64,000 nt of DNA from Rhinopithecus roxellana (taxonomy: Eukaryota; Chordata; Mammalia; Primates; Cercopithecidae): positions 32,133,483 through 32,197,482 of the forward strand of contig NC_044561.1 of NCBI RefSeq assembly GCF_007565055.1, read 5' to 3'. Below the pieces are notes generated by a model, which was not told where the DNA came from, did not search any database, and worked only from the letters and a program-made list of their open reading frames with translations. The position numbers were made by a program, and so were the translations under genes. Positions 45,638-57,546 of this stretch are shown piece after piece (position 1 is the first letter of the stretch; each line of letters opens with the position of its first letter).

Positions 45638-46760
45638 GCATGAGAATTGTTACCTGTTTTGCCTGAAAACATACACTTATTATTTTATATTATTAAAGAC
45701 CCCTGTCCAGATAATTTAGCTCCCAAACTCAATTCATCAGGATAAAGGTATGTTGAGGTTAGGCATTATTTCTGTTAGCCCTGAATAAATAAATGAATAA
45801 ATAAACACATTTTAAATTCTTGCATTTGTGCTATTCATGAAGAAGTGTATTCAGTGTAGTTAAAAAACCTTCAAAAACAACTGTAATATAATATATACTT
45901 AGCAGAATAAAAAAATGATTTCAACTTTTATTTTAGATTCGGAGGTACCTGTGAAGGTTTGTTACATGAGTGTATTGTGTGATGCTGAGGTTTGGGATAC
46001 AAATGACATCATCATTACCTAGGTAATGAGGATAATACCCAATAGTTAGTTTTTCAACCCTTGTCATGGAGGACACAGAGATGTCCTCCATCTCTCTTCC
46101 CTCTAGTAGTTCCCAGTGTCTTTTGTTGCCATCTTTTCTTTGTTAAATCCACCATTGATGGATACCTATGTGGATTCCATGTCCTTGCTACTGTGAATAG
46201 TCCTGTGATAAACATACAAGTGCATGTACCTTTTTGGTAGAATACTTTATTTTGTTTTGGGTATATACCCAGCAGTGGGACTGCTGGGTGCAACAGTACT
46301 GCTTTTAAGTTCTTTGAGAAATCTCCAGACTGCTTTCTATAGTGGCTGAATTAATGTACATTCCCACCGACAGTGTGTAAGCACTCCCTTTTCTCCACAG
46401 CCTTGCCAGCATCTGCTATTTCACCTTTTCAATAATGGCCATTCTGACTGGTGTGAGATGGTATCTCATTGTGGTTTTGGTTTGAATTTCTCTGATGATT
46501 GGTGATGTCGAGCATTTTTTCATATGTTTGTTGGTTGCTTGTATGTTTTCTTTTGAGAAGTGTCTGTTCATCTGTTCATGTCTTTTGACCAGTTTTTGTT
46601 AGGGTTACTTGTTTTTTGCTTGTTCAGTTGTTTAAGTTCCTTATAAATTCTGAATATTAGACCTTTGTCAGATGCATAGTTTGTGAATATTTTGTCCCAT
46701 TGTGTAGTTTGTCTCTTCATTCTGTTAATAGTTTCTTTTGCTGTGCAGTGCAGAAACTTG

Positions 46761-47056
46761 TTTTTTTTCTTTTTAGATGAAGTTTCCCTGTTGTCCCCCA
46801 GGCTAGAGTGCACTGGCACACTCTTGGCTCACTGCAACCTCCACCTCCCAGGTTCAAGCGATTCTCCTGCCTCAGCCTCCCGAGTAGCTGGGATTACAGG
46901 CGCCTGCCACTATGACTGGCTAATTTTTGTATTTTTAGTAGAGACGGGGTTTCACCATGTTGGCCAGGCTGGTCTCGAACTCCTGACCTCAGCTAATCTG
47001 CCTGCCTCGGCCTCCCAAAGTGCTGGGATTACAGGCATGAGCCACCGCGCCAAGTC
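46761..47056 (-). mobile_element. AluS-like element inside the L1
   Basis: Poly-T, then a complete reversed dimer ending 'gagccaccgcgccaagtc'. The flanks gcagaaactt (46750-46759) and gcagaagctc (47057-47066) are its target duplication in L1 sequence. The 174-codon plus frame 46683-47207 is L1 plus Alu. Confidence 0.92.
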
Positions 47057-47215
47057 GCAGAAGCTCTTTAGTTTAATTAGGTCCCAGTTGTCCAATTTTG
47101 TTTTTGTTGCAATTGCTTTTGAAGACTTAGTCAAAAATTATTTCCTAAGGCTAATGTCCAGAATAGTGTTTCCTAGGTTTTCTTCTTCCAGGATTCCTAC
47201 AGTTTAAGGTCTTAC

Positions 47216-47482
47216 TTTTTTTTGTATTATGAAATGTTTTAATTTTTAATTTTTGTGGGTACATAGTAGATATATATACACACACACACACACACCTCAT
47301 TGAGATTATATATATATACCTCTTTGAAATTATATATATATATACCTTATTGAGATTACATATATATACACACACACCTCATTGAGATTATATATATATA
47401 TACACACACACACACATCTTATTGAGTTTATATACAGATATATATTATACCTCTCTGTGTATGTATGGGGTACGCAAGATTT
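47216..47482 (-). mobile_element. Second L1 3' tail with minisatellite, nested in the L1
   Basis: 'tttaatttttgtgggtacat' at the low end and 'tatggggtacgcaagat' at the high end are the reversed 3' end of the same L1 class as 23511-23776. Between them lies an expanded array. The duplicated flanks are aaggtcttac (47206-47215) and gaggcctcac (47483-47492), so the host L1 resumes at 47493. Confidence 0.7.
47267..47450. repeat. Compound (TA)n/(CA)n minisatellite
   Basis: Four to five units of about 45 bp carry 'ctcattgagattatatata' followed by tata and acac runs. Units differ in run length. Confidence 0.88.
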
Positions 47483-49330
47483 GAGGCCTCACATTAAATT
47501 TTTTAGCGTTAATTTTTGTACATGGTGAATGGTAAGGGTCCAGCTTCACCTGCATATGGCTAGTCTGCTGAAGCAGCAGCAATTATTGAATGGGGACTCC
47601 TTTCTCCATTGCTTATTTTTGTGGGCTTTGTCAAAAATCAGATGGCTGTAGATATGCAGCTTTATTTCTGGGTACTCTGTTCCATTGGTTTATGTGTCTC
47701 TTTTTGTACCAGTACCTTGCTGTTTGGTTAGTGTAGTGTTTTAGTATAGTTTGAAGTTAGGTGAAGTTATGCTTCCAGGTTTGTTCTTTTGTTTAGGATT
47801 GCTTTGGCTGTTAAGGCTCCTTTTTGGTTCCAAATGTATTTTAAAATAGTTTTTTTTTTTTTTCTAATTCTGTGAAAAATGACATTGGTAGTTTGATAGA
47901 AATAATGTTGATTCTGTAGATTGCTTTGGTTAGTATGGGCATTTTAATGATATTACATCTTCCAGTATATTATCATGGAATGTTTTTCCACTTGTTTGTG
48001 TCATCTGTAATTTCTTTTGGCAGTGTTATATAGCTCTCCTTGTAGACATCTTTCACCTCCTTAGTTAGGTATATTTCTATGTATTTTATTTTTTTGTGGC
48101 TATTGTAAATGGGGTTGCATTTTTGGTTTGGCTCTCAGCTTGAATGTTTTTTGGGTATTGAATTGTTACTAATTTTTGTACGTCAACTTTGTGTCCTGAA
48201 ACTTTACTGAAATACTGTATCAATTCCAGGAGCCTCTTGGCAGGATCTTTAGGGTTTTCTAGGTATAGAATCATATTATCAGCAAAGAGAGAGAGTTTGA
48301 CTTCTTCTCTTTCTCTTTAGATTCCTTTTTATTTCTTTATCTTGCCTGATTGCTCTGGCTAGGACTTCCGGTACCATGTTGAGTAGGAGTGGTGAGAGTG
48401 GACATCCTTGTTTGTTCCAGTTCTCAAGGGGTATGCTTCCAGCTTTTGTCTCTTCAGTGTGATGTTGGTTGTGGGTCTGTCATAGATGGCTCTTATTATT
48501 TGAGGTCTGTTCCTTCAACATCTAGTTTGTTGAGAGTTTTTTAATAATGGAGCAATGTTGGGTTTTATCAAAAGCATTTCTATGTATATTGAAATGATCA
48601 TATGGTTTTTGTTTTTAATTACATTTATGTGGTGAAGCACATTTATTGATTTGTAGATGTTGAAACAACCTTGCATCCCAAGAATGAAGCCTAGTTGACC
48701 ATGGTGAATTAACTCTTTGATGTCCTGCTGAATGTTTGCTAGTATTTTGTTGAGGAATTTTGTGTCTATGTTCATCAGGAATGTTGGCCTATAGTTTTCT
48801 TTTTTGTAGTGTCTTTGTCAGATTTTGGTATCGGAGTGATGCTGGCTTCATAGAATGAATTACAGGGGAGTCCCTCCTGCTCAAGTTTTTTGAGTAGTTT
48901 TAGTAGAATTCTTACTAACTCTTCTTTGTGCATCTGGTAGAATTTGGCTGTGAATCGATCTAGTCTGGGGCTTTTTGTTTGGGTTGGTAGAATTTTTATT
49001 ACTGATTCAATTTCAGACCTCAATAGTGGTCTGTACATGGCTTCAATTTAGTCTTTATTCAATCTTCGGAGGTTATGTGTTTCCAGGCATTTATCCATTT
49101 CTGTTCATAACAGTCTCAGAGGATCTTTTGTATTTTTGTGGAATCAGTTGTAATGTCACCCTAGTCTTTTTCTCTTTGTCAATTTAAGCAGCAGTCTGTC
49201 AATCTTGTTTATTCTTTAAAAAATCTAACTCTTGTTTTTGTTGATTCTTCATATGGATTTTTATGTCTCAATTTTGTTCAGTACTCCTTTGATTTTAGCT
49301 ATGTCTTTTTTTTCTGGAAGAATTTTTTAA

Positions 49331-50087
49331 TGTTGAGACTTCTGTATGAATAAACTTAACATGAAAAATCTGCATGGACTAAAATTTTTACTCTTCATTA
49401 AGTAGCAAATGATCTACATGTTTTCCCATTGTTACTGATAAGCACTAACATATATTTACTCTTTGCTATTATTGAATTGCTGTTGCATCTTTGATGCATT
49501 TTCTGAAAAATTTGAGACTAAGCTTCCCCAAAATGTTAAGATTGCTTGAAAAATAATTGAATGGCTTGTACTGAATTTGATAATTAAACATATAATTTTC
49601 TAGTTCTTTTCATTTTATTTATGAGTTTTTTTCTCATAAACAGAAAACAAATCCACTCGTTCCATAGGTAATATATCTCAACTTGCCCAGTAATCTCTTC
49701 AAAAAAGTTCGAAGCTATTCATCAGAAATCTTGTATATACACCCGAATAATTCATCCTGTGTTCTTCCTTTATTTAGAGCTTTTGTTTTTGTTGCATAAA
49801 ATTATCACTTGGTTTTTCCACATTCATGTTGAGTTCTGGCTATATCAGAAAAAAAAAAATTGTTCAACCTGAGATTGGTTTGTTTGTTGTCAGAAGTCCA
49901 GGAAAAGTATTCTTTATGTCTGACAAGACTTATGAAAACAGGATTTTCTTTGTGTATTATCTGTGCGTATGAAATTAAGCACACTCAGCATCCTTCATGT
50001 AAACTAGACCATGCATACTCAGATGCTAAGATGATGAGAGATGGATAAAAGAAACAGTAACAGACTCAGTTTCTCAAGTAGGATATA
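49331..50087. other. Unique AT-rich sequence
   Basis: No repeat or coding exon is recognised. Confidence 0.4.
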
Positions 50088-50146
50088 TTAGTTTTCTATC
50101 ACGACAATAATGTTACGTAATAAACTGCCTCAAAAATGTACTACTT

Positions 50147-50192
50147 AGAATAACAATAATTTATTAATTCTAATGCATCTGTGTTTGCTGGG
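50147..50192. repeat. Left copy of the 46-bp flanking repeat
   Basis: It matches 50907-50951 with 4 substitutions and one 1-base gap. It ends exactly where the LTR begins. Confidence 0.85.
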
Positions 50193-50906
50193 TGTTAAAA
50201 AAAATCTTAAGGAAGTTTAAATTTATCAGAGTTTATTTGTGCAAGAAACATCACTAGCAACAATTCTCAAATCTGGCAGTCCTCAGAACCAGAACAATTT
50301 CTAAGAACTTCTGCCTGCTACATGGTCAGACAGCATTTATGAACAGAAAACAAACGTGCTGCAAAAAGAACAGCTCGGCTGGGTGTGGTAGCATATGCCT
50401 GTAATTCTAGTACTTTTGGAAGTCAAGGTGGGAGGATCTCTTGAGCCCAGAGTTTGAGACCAGCCTGTGCAACACAGTGACCTTGTCTTTACAAAAAAAA
50501 GACTAAATTAGCCACGTGTCTGGCTTGTGCCTATAGCCCCAGCTACCGGGGAGGCTGAGGCAAGAGGATTGCTTAAGCCTAAGAGATGGAGGTTGCAGTG
50601 AGCTGAAACCGAACCACTGTACTCCAACCTGGGTAGCAGGGCAAGACCCTGTCAAAACAGAACTAAACAAACTAAAAAAAACCCAAATTTAATTGTTTAT
50701 AGCTTGGCATTTTGTCTTACTTGGATCCACTGGCCATCTACAAGTGACTAAACTTCAGCAGCTGTATCTAACTGAAACTCAGCTGTAAGTATACTCTCAA
50801 GTTAGTTAGTTTCATTCACATGAATGACTCCATATTGATTGGCTTTGTTGGACCCAGCATAGGAGCTTAGTATAAATCAATGGTCTCCTACACATTTTAT
50901 TATTCC
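50193..50906 (-). mobile_element. ERV LTR-like insertion, antisense
   Basis: Read in reverse it is an LTR: TG near 'tggaataataaaatgtgtagg', a polyadenylation signal in 'gcacaaataaactctgataa' and an end at 'ttttaaca'. It holds an old Alu at 50377-50687. It is bounded on both sides by copies of the same 46-bp flank. The family is not fixed. Confidence 0.55.
50377..50687 (+). mobile_element. Old AluJ-like element
   Basis: A sense dimer from 'ggctgggtgtggtagcatatg' to 'gggcaagaccctgtcaaaac' with an A-rich tail. It is strongly diverged. Confidence 0.88.
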
Positions 50907-50951
50907 AGAATAACAATAATTTATTATTTTTAAGCATCCCTGTTTGCTGGG
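50907..50951. repeat. Right copy of the 46-bp flanking repeat
   Basis: It begins directly after the LTR end and continues into the host repeat ('caattctgctaatatg'). Confidence 0.85.
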
Positions 50952-51439
50952 CAATTCTGCTAATATGAGTTGAGTTCAGCTGTTCATTGTTTTTGCAGTT
51001 AGCTAATGAGCTAGGGGCTGAGCTGACTAGGCTATACTCTACATTGTGTCTCCAGCTCTAGCTGACCAGCTTGAACTTGTTCTCATGGAAAAGGCAAAGG
51101 AACAAAAGACAGAATGAAAATAAGGAAGGCTCTTTGAGGTCTAGAGCTGGAATAGCATAAATCATAAGGCCAGCCTAGATTCAAGGAGTAGGAAAATAGA
51201 TAAGAGGAGCTTCAAAATCGCATTGTAAAGAAAATGTATATAAAGAGGAATAGAAATTTGAAACCACTCTTTTCCTTTTGCAATGAATCCATCACACTAG
51301 CTCATTTTCTTCTCAAAAGAACGCTAGTATTACTTGACTCTTCCACTCTTTTAACATCTTTTAGGTTACTACTTCTCATATATGTTGTCTCTTGGGTCAT
51401 TGAGAGAAGATTATTTGGCTGGAGTTTCGCTATCAAAGG

Positions 51440-52152
51440 TGTATGAGTTAGGGTTCTCCAGAGAAGCAGGGCTAATAGAGTAAGAGAAACATAGAAACAG
51501 CATCAATAGAGCTGATATGACAAGGTGTATCTACATCTATCTATAGATATACACACACAAGATTTTTTAAATTTATATTTAAAATATATAACAATGTTTT
51601 GATATGCATATTGAAATGATTACTAGAGGCAAGAAAATTAAGATACTCATCATCTCACATAATTACCCTTGTATTTATATGTGTGTCTCTGTGTGGTAAA
51701 ACTAGCTAAAATTACTCTCTTAGTAAATTTCTAGTATGCAATATAATTTTGTTAACTATTATCCTAATGCTCTAATTTAGATCTCTGTCCTACTTTTCCT
51801 ACATTATTTTAAGGGATTGGCTAATGTAATTGTGGGACTGGCAAGTCTAAAATCTGTAGGGTAGGCCAGTAGGCTGGAGAACTAGGGAGGGGCAGATGTT
51901 GCAGCTCAAGCCTGAAGACATTCTGGAGGCAGAACTCACTCTCATGGGACCTCAGTCTTATTTCTCTTAAGGCCTTCAAATGGTTCGATGAGGTCTACCA
52001 CGTTATGGAGAATAATCTGCTTTAGTCAGAGTCTACTGATTTAAATTATACTCTTATCTAAAAAATATTTTCACAGAAATATCAAAACCGGTTTAACCAA
52101 ATATCTGGGTACTGTGGTCTAGCCATGTTGACACATGAAATTAACCATCACT
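51440..52152 (-). mobile_element. MLT2-type ERVL LTR, antisense, interrupted
   Basis: It goes from 'tgtatgagttagggttctcc' to 'acatgaaattaaccatca', with 'gtctaaaatctgtagggtag' and 'aaggccttcaaatggttcg' between. It is the same family as 38692-39121. An L1 tail lies inside it at about 51561-51805. Confidence 0.8.
51561..51805 (-). mobile_element. L1M 3' fragment inside the MLT2 LTR
   Basis: 'gttttgatatgcatattgaa', 'tcatcatctcacataattac' and 'tctcttagtaaatttctag' are reversed L1M 3' sequence. It splits the LTR at its AC-rich stretch. Confidence 0.65.
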
Positions 52153-54066
52153 GAAGATTTTTCCAACCAGGAGTTTCTTTTGTTTCATTAGGTGCTTTGG
52201 GCAAATGAGAAGATCCAGTGCAACAGCAAGCAAACTTTCTCTGTAAAGGGATTGGTAGTAAAAAATCTCTATCTCATAGCACTTTTTAAAAACCTGTAAA
52301 ATGTGAAAAACATTTTTAGATCACAGGACTTATAATCTGTATTTGTAAATTTGTAAGATATGAGCTGGGTTTGGTCCATGAGCAATAGTTTCCTGATCTT
52401 TTGTCTAGTAAATGGAGTTTTACTAAGCAAATCACTATAATTCAGTCTATTTTAAGAGTGGAAAAAACCTTCCCCATGCCACGGTTTTAGATGCTCAGAT
52501 GTTAAATGTGTTCATAGCCAAGAGCAGATTTAAGACCGATTTGTCACCTCCTAAGGTCATATATCCTTCTCTGTGGCAAAATGCTGCTCGGAAGATGCTA
52601 TACAGGATATGTGCAGAGAATAACAAAAAGTTACTCAGAGTCTCACAGATATGTTCTACATTGAAAGGGAGAGTTTTCCCCATTGGCTTCTCTGATATGG
52701 TTAGTCAAACTCATGATTCAGGGTTACATAGCAGATAGGTGCTCTTGACCACATCATCACTGTATTGCAGCAACATGCATGATTATGAAAACAAAAGCCA
52801 TTTTCCTCACCAATAGAAAAATTTCTCTGGAAAAACTGGAGGAAAGATAATTGAGCTCAGGAGGCCTTTACTCCAAGGCCAAAAGTCCATGTTTTGTTGA
52901 CTTAAATTTACACATAGAAAAGTAGATAAATGATTAGTTTTATGCATTTTTACTTGCACAACTTTATGAATTTTCACAAGGTGAATATTCCCTTGTAACT
53001 GCTATTCATTTCAAGTAATAGAACTTTGCCAAAACACCAGAAGATGTTTGCATTTCGCCACTATATTCCTCCTCTCCCAATTCAGCAATTATGTTGATCC
53101 AATACCGTAAATTACTTTTTTGCTTCTTTTTATTTTTACCTATTATCTAGCTCATTAATTGTCATAGATGGTCTATTGTTAAACTCATCTATTGATATGT
53201 TATTTTCAGTAATTGTATTTTTCAGGATGGTTTTCTAGGGCTAGTCCTACAATTAGTCTAGTACCATTGTCTAGAACTAAATCTTTATTATAGATTCCAG
53301 TGTTTGGGAAATGAAATTCTACATCTTGTCATCTGTTTCACTAAACAGATGTATTGTAATTACTATAAAGTCTATTTCTAGTACTTCTTATTTCTGAGCT
53401 TCATTTGTTCTGATTTTTCTCTCAATTTAGTCATTTTTTTGGTCAGTTTTCCTTGTATGTCTGGTAACTTTTTATTGAATGTCAGTTAATTGAAATGAAA
53501 TATTTTAGGGATTATTTGGGGATCTGGCTAATGTATTTTTCCCCCAGCAAGAACTTACTTTTTCTTTTCGGCAGAGAATTAAAGTTGGTGAGGATTAGCC
53601 TTAAGCAGGCTGTGATTGAGCTGATTTGAAGTTGGATTTTAGTTTTAGAAAAGCCAATTTGGTTTGTTTTGGCTATAGCCCTTCCAGGATCTTAATAGAA
53701 GTTGGGACCTTTTGTTGTTATCTCCATAGCCCATTAGAAAGTTGAGATAATTTTTTAAAGAAATACAGAGAAAACTGTTTAAAAGTTTTTTATTTGCCTG
53801 CCAAAACAATGCATTTTTAAATTGCTCCACGTTAACACTCAGCACTTACAGATTATGGTTGTTCATGTAGAGGAGACAAAAAACATACAACAACAATGTG
53901 AATTTTTCAAAAATTATCTAAGAACATATAGTTTTATTTCATTTTCATGCTATATTGCAGTTAAATTTTTTAATACTTGAATCCAGTGTCCTAAATGAAA
54001 CTAAATTGCATAAGACCAGCATAACATATGGTGGCAGTAATGAACATCCTTAAAAATGGTAGGAAT
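52153..54066. other. Unique sequence
   Basis: Frames on both strands at 52495-52738 show no domain. No repeat is recognised. Confidence 0.4.
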
Positions 54067-54362
54067 GGCCGGGCGCAGTGGCTCAGGCCTGTAATCCCAG
54101 TGCTGGGAGGCCAAGGCTGGTGGATCATGAGATCAGGAGTTTGAGACCAGCCTGGCCAATTTGGTAAAACCCTGTCTCTACTAAAAATACAAAAATTAGC
54201 CGGGTATGGTGGCACGTGCCTATAGTCCCAACTCCTTGGGAAGCTGAGGCAGGAGAATCACTGGAACTCGGGAGGCAGAGGTTGCAGTGAGCCAAGATGG
54301 CACCACTGCACTCCAGCCTAGGTGACAGAGCGAGACTCTGCCTCGGAGGGAAAAAAAAAAAA
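54067..54362 (+). mobile_element. AluS-like element
   Basis: A sense dimer from 'ggccgggcgcagtggctcag' to 'gactctgcctcggaggg' and an A tail. A small deletion after 'cccagtgctggg' removes 'cttt'. No clean flanking duplication is seen. Confidence 0.92.
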
Positions 54363-55133
54363 GATATGGATACTGGGAACAGAGTCACAAAGGCAAAAAA
54401 GTGAAAATGAGAGCATATTTTGGAAGATGAAGATTCAAAATTTCACTCTCCTTGAATTATGTATCTTTTTTACTTCAGTAAATATTCTTTTTTAAAAACA
54501 TATATATTGTTTTTCAGTCATCTGGCAGAGTGCTTTTTTAGAATCTTCTTTTGCAGCAATATAATGCCTTAAAGTGGGGTGATTAAGGGAAGAACAGGCA
54601 GAGGAGTGACTGAAGCACAACTCGTTCACCTGCTTTATTATAAGATTGTTTTTCCCTGGAATGTCTGTGAATACTGCACTGAAGTAGTCTATAATACTAA
54701 GGACAGAGCACAGGAAACTGCCATTCCTACTGAAATGGTCCAAAACCCACACATGACTTTTAGTTCTAAAGATTTGAATTTATTTTTATTTTGCTTTTGC
54801 ATTAAGATGAGAAAAAAGCCAAACTTGTAATTCCACATATTGGAAGAATTAGTCTTTAGGATTTTAAAACAGACAGAATAGGATCAGATGATTAGTGCCC
54901 TACATTGCTGACCTAGTTTGCATCTTTCTGTTTAGTTTCCTTATAATTATGAATTATTAGAGTTGTCTGTGACTTCAAAAAGCAATGTTTATGATTCTGT
55001 AAAATGGAATTTTCAGCTTCACATGGGTATGTGGTCATAAGATTGTATTCTTTTCCCACAAATATTTCCCGTTTTGGTGGACAGTTTCATATGGCCTACT
55101 TTTATTAAGAAATTTTAAGTTATTTCTTTAGAA
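54363..55133. other. Unique sequence
   Basis: Frames of 83-86 codons on opposite strands (54492-54830) show no domain. Nothing else is recognised. Confidence 0.4.
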
Positions 55134-55151
55134 AATAATCTATCCAAAAAT

Positions 55152-55453
55152 GGCCGGGCGTGGTGGCTCACACTTGTAATCCCAGCACTTTGGGAGGCCA
55201 AGGCGGGTGGATCACGAGGTCAGGAGATGGAGACCATCCTGGCTAACACAGTGAAACCTCGTCTCTACTAAAAAATGCAAAAAATTAGCCTGGCGTGGTG
55301 GTGGGTGCCTGTAGTCCCAGCTACTTGGGAGGTTGAGGGAGGAGAATGGTGCGAACCCGGGAGGCAGAGCTTGCAGTAAGCAGAGATCGCACCATTGCGC
55401 TCCAGCCTGGGCGATAGAGCCAGACTCCATCTCAAAAAAAAAAAAAAAAAAAA
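55152..55453 (+). mobile_element. Full-length AluY
   Basis: A sense dimer from 'ggccgggcgtggtggctcac' to an A tail of about 20. Target duplications of 18 bp with two differences, aataatctatccaaaaat and aatcatctatcaaaaaat, lie at 55134-55151 and 55454-55471. It lacks the clear AluYR marks. Confidence 0.94.
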
Positions 55454-55559
55454 AATCATCTATCAAAAAATAACATTATTTTGTGAAGGATGATGGAGAC
55501 TTTTTCATGGCTTCTTAGCCTTATTTCCTGATATTCTTTTTAATCCATTCTGTGCCACA

Positions 55560-56200
55560 GTGATAGACCTTCCAGCCCATATCCAGTCCCCAAAGACACT
55601 GTTTGGGGGCTGCCCTGACTTTACACTTGCTCCTTTCCCTATGTGACTGCTTGCCCACCTCCTTCACTCATTGTTGAAGACTAAGCTGAAATGTCATCTT
55701 TATGAGAACTGCCAGACTTTATGTAAAAAGTCATTCTTGTATTGTGGCAACATGCTGGTTTTGTGTTTGTTTTTTGTTTTTTTGAGATGGGGTCTCACTC
55801 TTGCCCAGGCTGGAGTGCAGTGGCAGGATCTCGGTTCACTGCAACCTCCGCCTTCCAGGATCAAGCCATTCTCCTGCCTTAGCCTCCTGAGTAGCTGGGA
55901 TTACAGGTGCCCGCCACGACACCTGGCTAATTTTGCGTTTTAGTAGAGATGCGCTTTCTCCATCTTGGTCAGGCTGGTCTTGAACTACTGACCTCAGGTG
56001 ATCCACCCGTCTCAGCCTACCAAAGTGTTGGGATTACAGGTGTGACACACTCTGTTTTATAATTATTTGAAGTATGTTTGCTTCTCTCTATTGAGTTGTG
56101 AATTTGTGTGTGGCAATGACAGTCTTTTATTATTCTTTTAATTACTAGTATTTAATATGGTTCTTGGCCCAAGTACACAATTAATAAATCTTTACTAAAA
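55560..56200 (+). mobile_element. L2 3' end, split by an Alu
   Basis: 'gactaagctgaaatgtcatc' and 'ttatgagaactgccagac' before the Alu, and 'cttggcccaagtacac' with 'aattaataaatctttac' after it, form a sense L2 3' end. The two parts flank 55765-56049. Confidence 0.65.
55765..56049 (-). mobile_element. AluS-like element, antisense, inside L2
   Basis: A T-rich start with g interruptions is followed by a reversed dimer ending 'ggattacaggtgtgacac'. The last ~15 bases are decayed. It faces the sense AluY at 55152, about 310 bp away. Confidence 0.9.
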
Positions 56201-57546
56201 ATAAAAAAAAATCTAAGTTAAAGTCCCAAATCCCAGCGTTTCTTTCGACATAATGTACCTTATATTCAGGTTTTCATTGCTCTTGTTATTATTTAATTAA
56301 ACATATTCTGGGAAGACTAAAAGTGCATTTATGTCAATGTGTAGGTCTGTGAAATATCTGCTGCTTAATACTGTATTGTTTCTAAAGATATATAGTATTC
56401 ATTAACTACTATAATATATGCTTTTGAGAGAATGTCCATATGGGTTAGACAGACTGATTTGATCTGTCACCCCTTTAGAAGTTTTTGGCAAAACTGAAAC
56501 GAGCGATGGCAACAATACATTGACAGAGTCCAGTCTTAGACTGTAACATCAGCTTGCTTGGAATGGAACTCTTTGGAGTATGAGGAGATGAAGAGACATT
56601 ATGTGTGCCTTTAATGGGAAACTTTCCCTCTGCAGTAGCAGTGCCCAACCATATAGAAGAAAAAGAAGGAATTGACTGCCTTTATTCAGCATGAAGCAAG
56701 CTTAAAACCTTTGCTCCAACGTGAGGGCCAACTTCTAGTCAAAGGATTGCATTTGGAGAGTATCACCATTGTATTTGGTTACAAGAGAAACTAATATTCT
56801 ATTTGGAAAGAGTCAGTATCTTAAATTACCTTTTATGGTGTTAACTCAAGAGGAATTTCACCATAATATAACAATGACCTAAATCAAACTATGAATATGG
56901 TTTCTGCTAGAAAAGAAATTGTCTTTACAGGACAATAATGGCTTGGTTTTAAAGAAAAATGTTCTGAGGTTACTTAAAACTTTTCTTACTTGTGAAATAA
57001 ATATTGTCTGCTTACTATTTATTTAGTAACATTGTGCGTAGGGCATTGTTCATCAATTTACTAATTCTGGATTCTCCTCAAATGTAATCTGTAGCCAGAT
57101 TCTTCAACTTTGACTGAATTCTTCAGAGTCACTAACATTCCTCTTGTGTTTTCCAGTATTTCAGGTAATCATGCATATCCACTGCCCAAGCCAGCAAATC
57201 TAAGTCTCTTAAGATTTCCAACTGTGCTTGCTACCATGAGAACATTTAGTTCCTAGAAGTTAAAAAGGTACCTTTAAACAGCTCATAAATTCTGGCTTCA
57301 GATTTAAACTGATGTCAGATGTCAGAGTCAATAACCCCCTAAATTGATATGATCTCAATTCCATATGGCTCCATTAGGCCACCTGATCTTAATGTCTAAA
57401 ACTGCTATGTGGTTAATTACCTGAGTCAGACCCATTCTTATGGGGAAGCAAAGGGTCTTCAGTTCAAATACATATCAGGCTTCATTACTTTGTAGTTGGA
57501 AGGTTATCTCCTTACTTGAAAATATTTGGAAGGAGTAAAGTCTATA
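56201..57546. other. Unique sequence
   Basis: No gene or repeat recognised. Confidence 0.4.

Larger units (their letters stand above)
45913..49330 (-). mobile_element. 5'-truncated primate L1, antisense
   Basis: The plus strand starts with the reversed 3' UTR ('ggtttgttacatgagtg', 'tatacccagcagtggga', 'gactggtgtgagatggta') and ends inside ORF2. Minus frames keep recognisable ORF2 pieces: the reverse transcriptase front at 48775-49038, the palm region at 48515-48775 and the segment after the catalytic box at 48086-48274. The catalytic box reads FADN instead of FADD at 48275-48286, and the frame is broken many times, so it encodes no working enzyme. A 3' UTR deletion is likely near 46110-46135. 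An Alu (46761-47056) and a second L1 tail (47216-47482) are inserted in it. Confidence 0.9.
50088..51210 (-). mobile_element. Old LTR-like host repeat, split
   Basis: The text 'tattagttttctatcacgac', 'aataacaataatttatta' and 'gctgggcaattctgc', then 'agctagctgacc' type sequence, resembles an old antisense mammalian LTR. It is interrupted at 50193-50906. The far edge is vague. The name is uncertain; it may be the same class as 14505-14794. Confidence 0.4.

Noticed and set aside
46683..47207. 174-codon plus frame, longest in the window
   Set aside because: It is antisense L1 sequence joined to a reversed Alu; the Alu part gives the familiar 'SRLECSG' style translation.
48515..49038. Two reverse transcriptase-like minus frames, considered as a retron or other RT system
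   Set aside because: The residues and order are those of L1 ORF2, with the Alu and L1 tail inserted nearby; it is a dead LINE copy.
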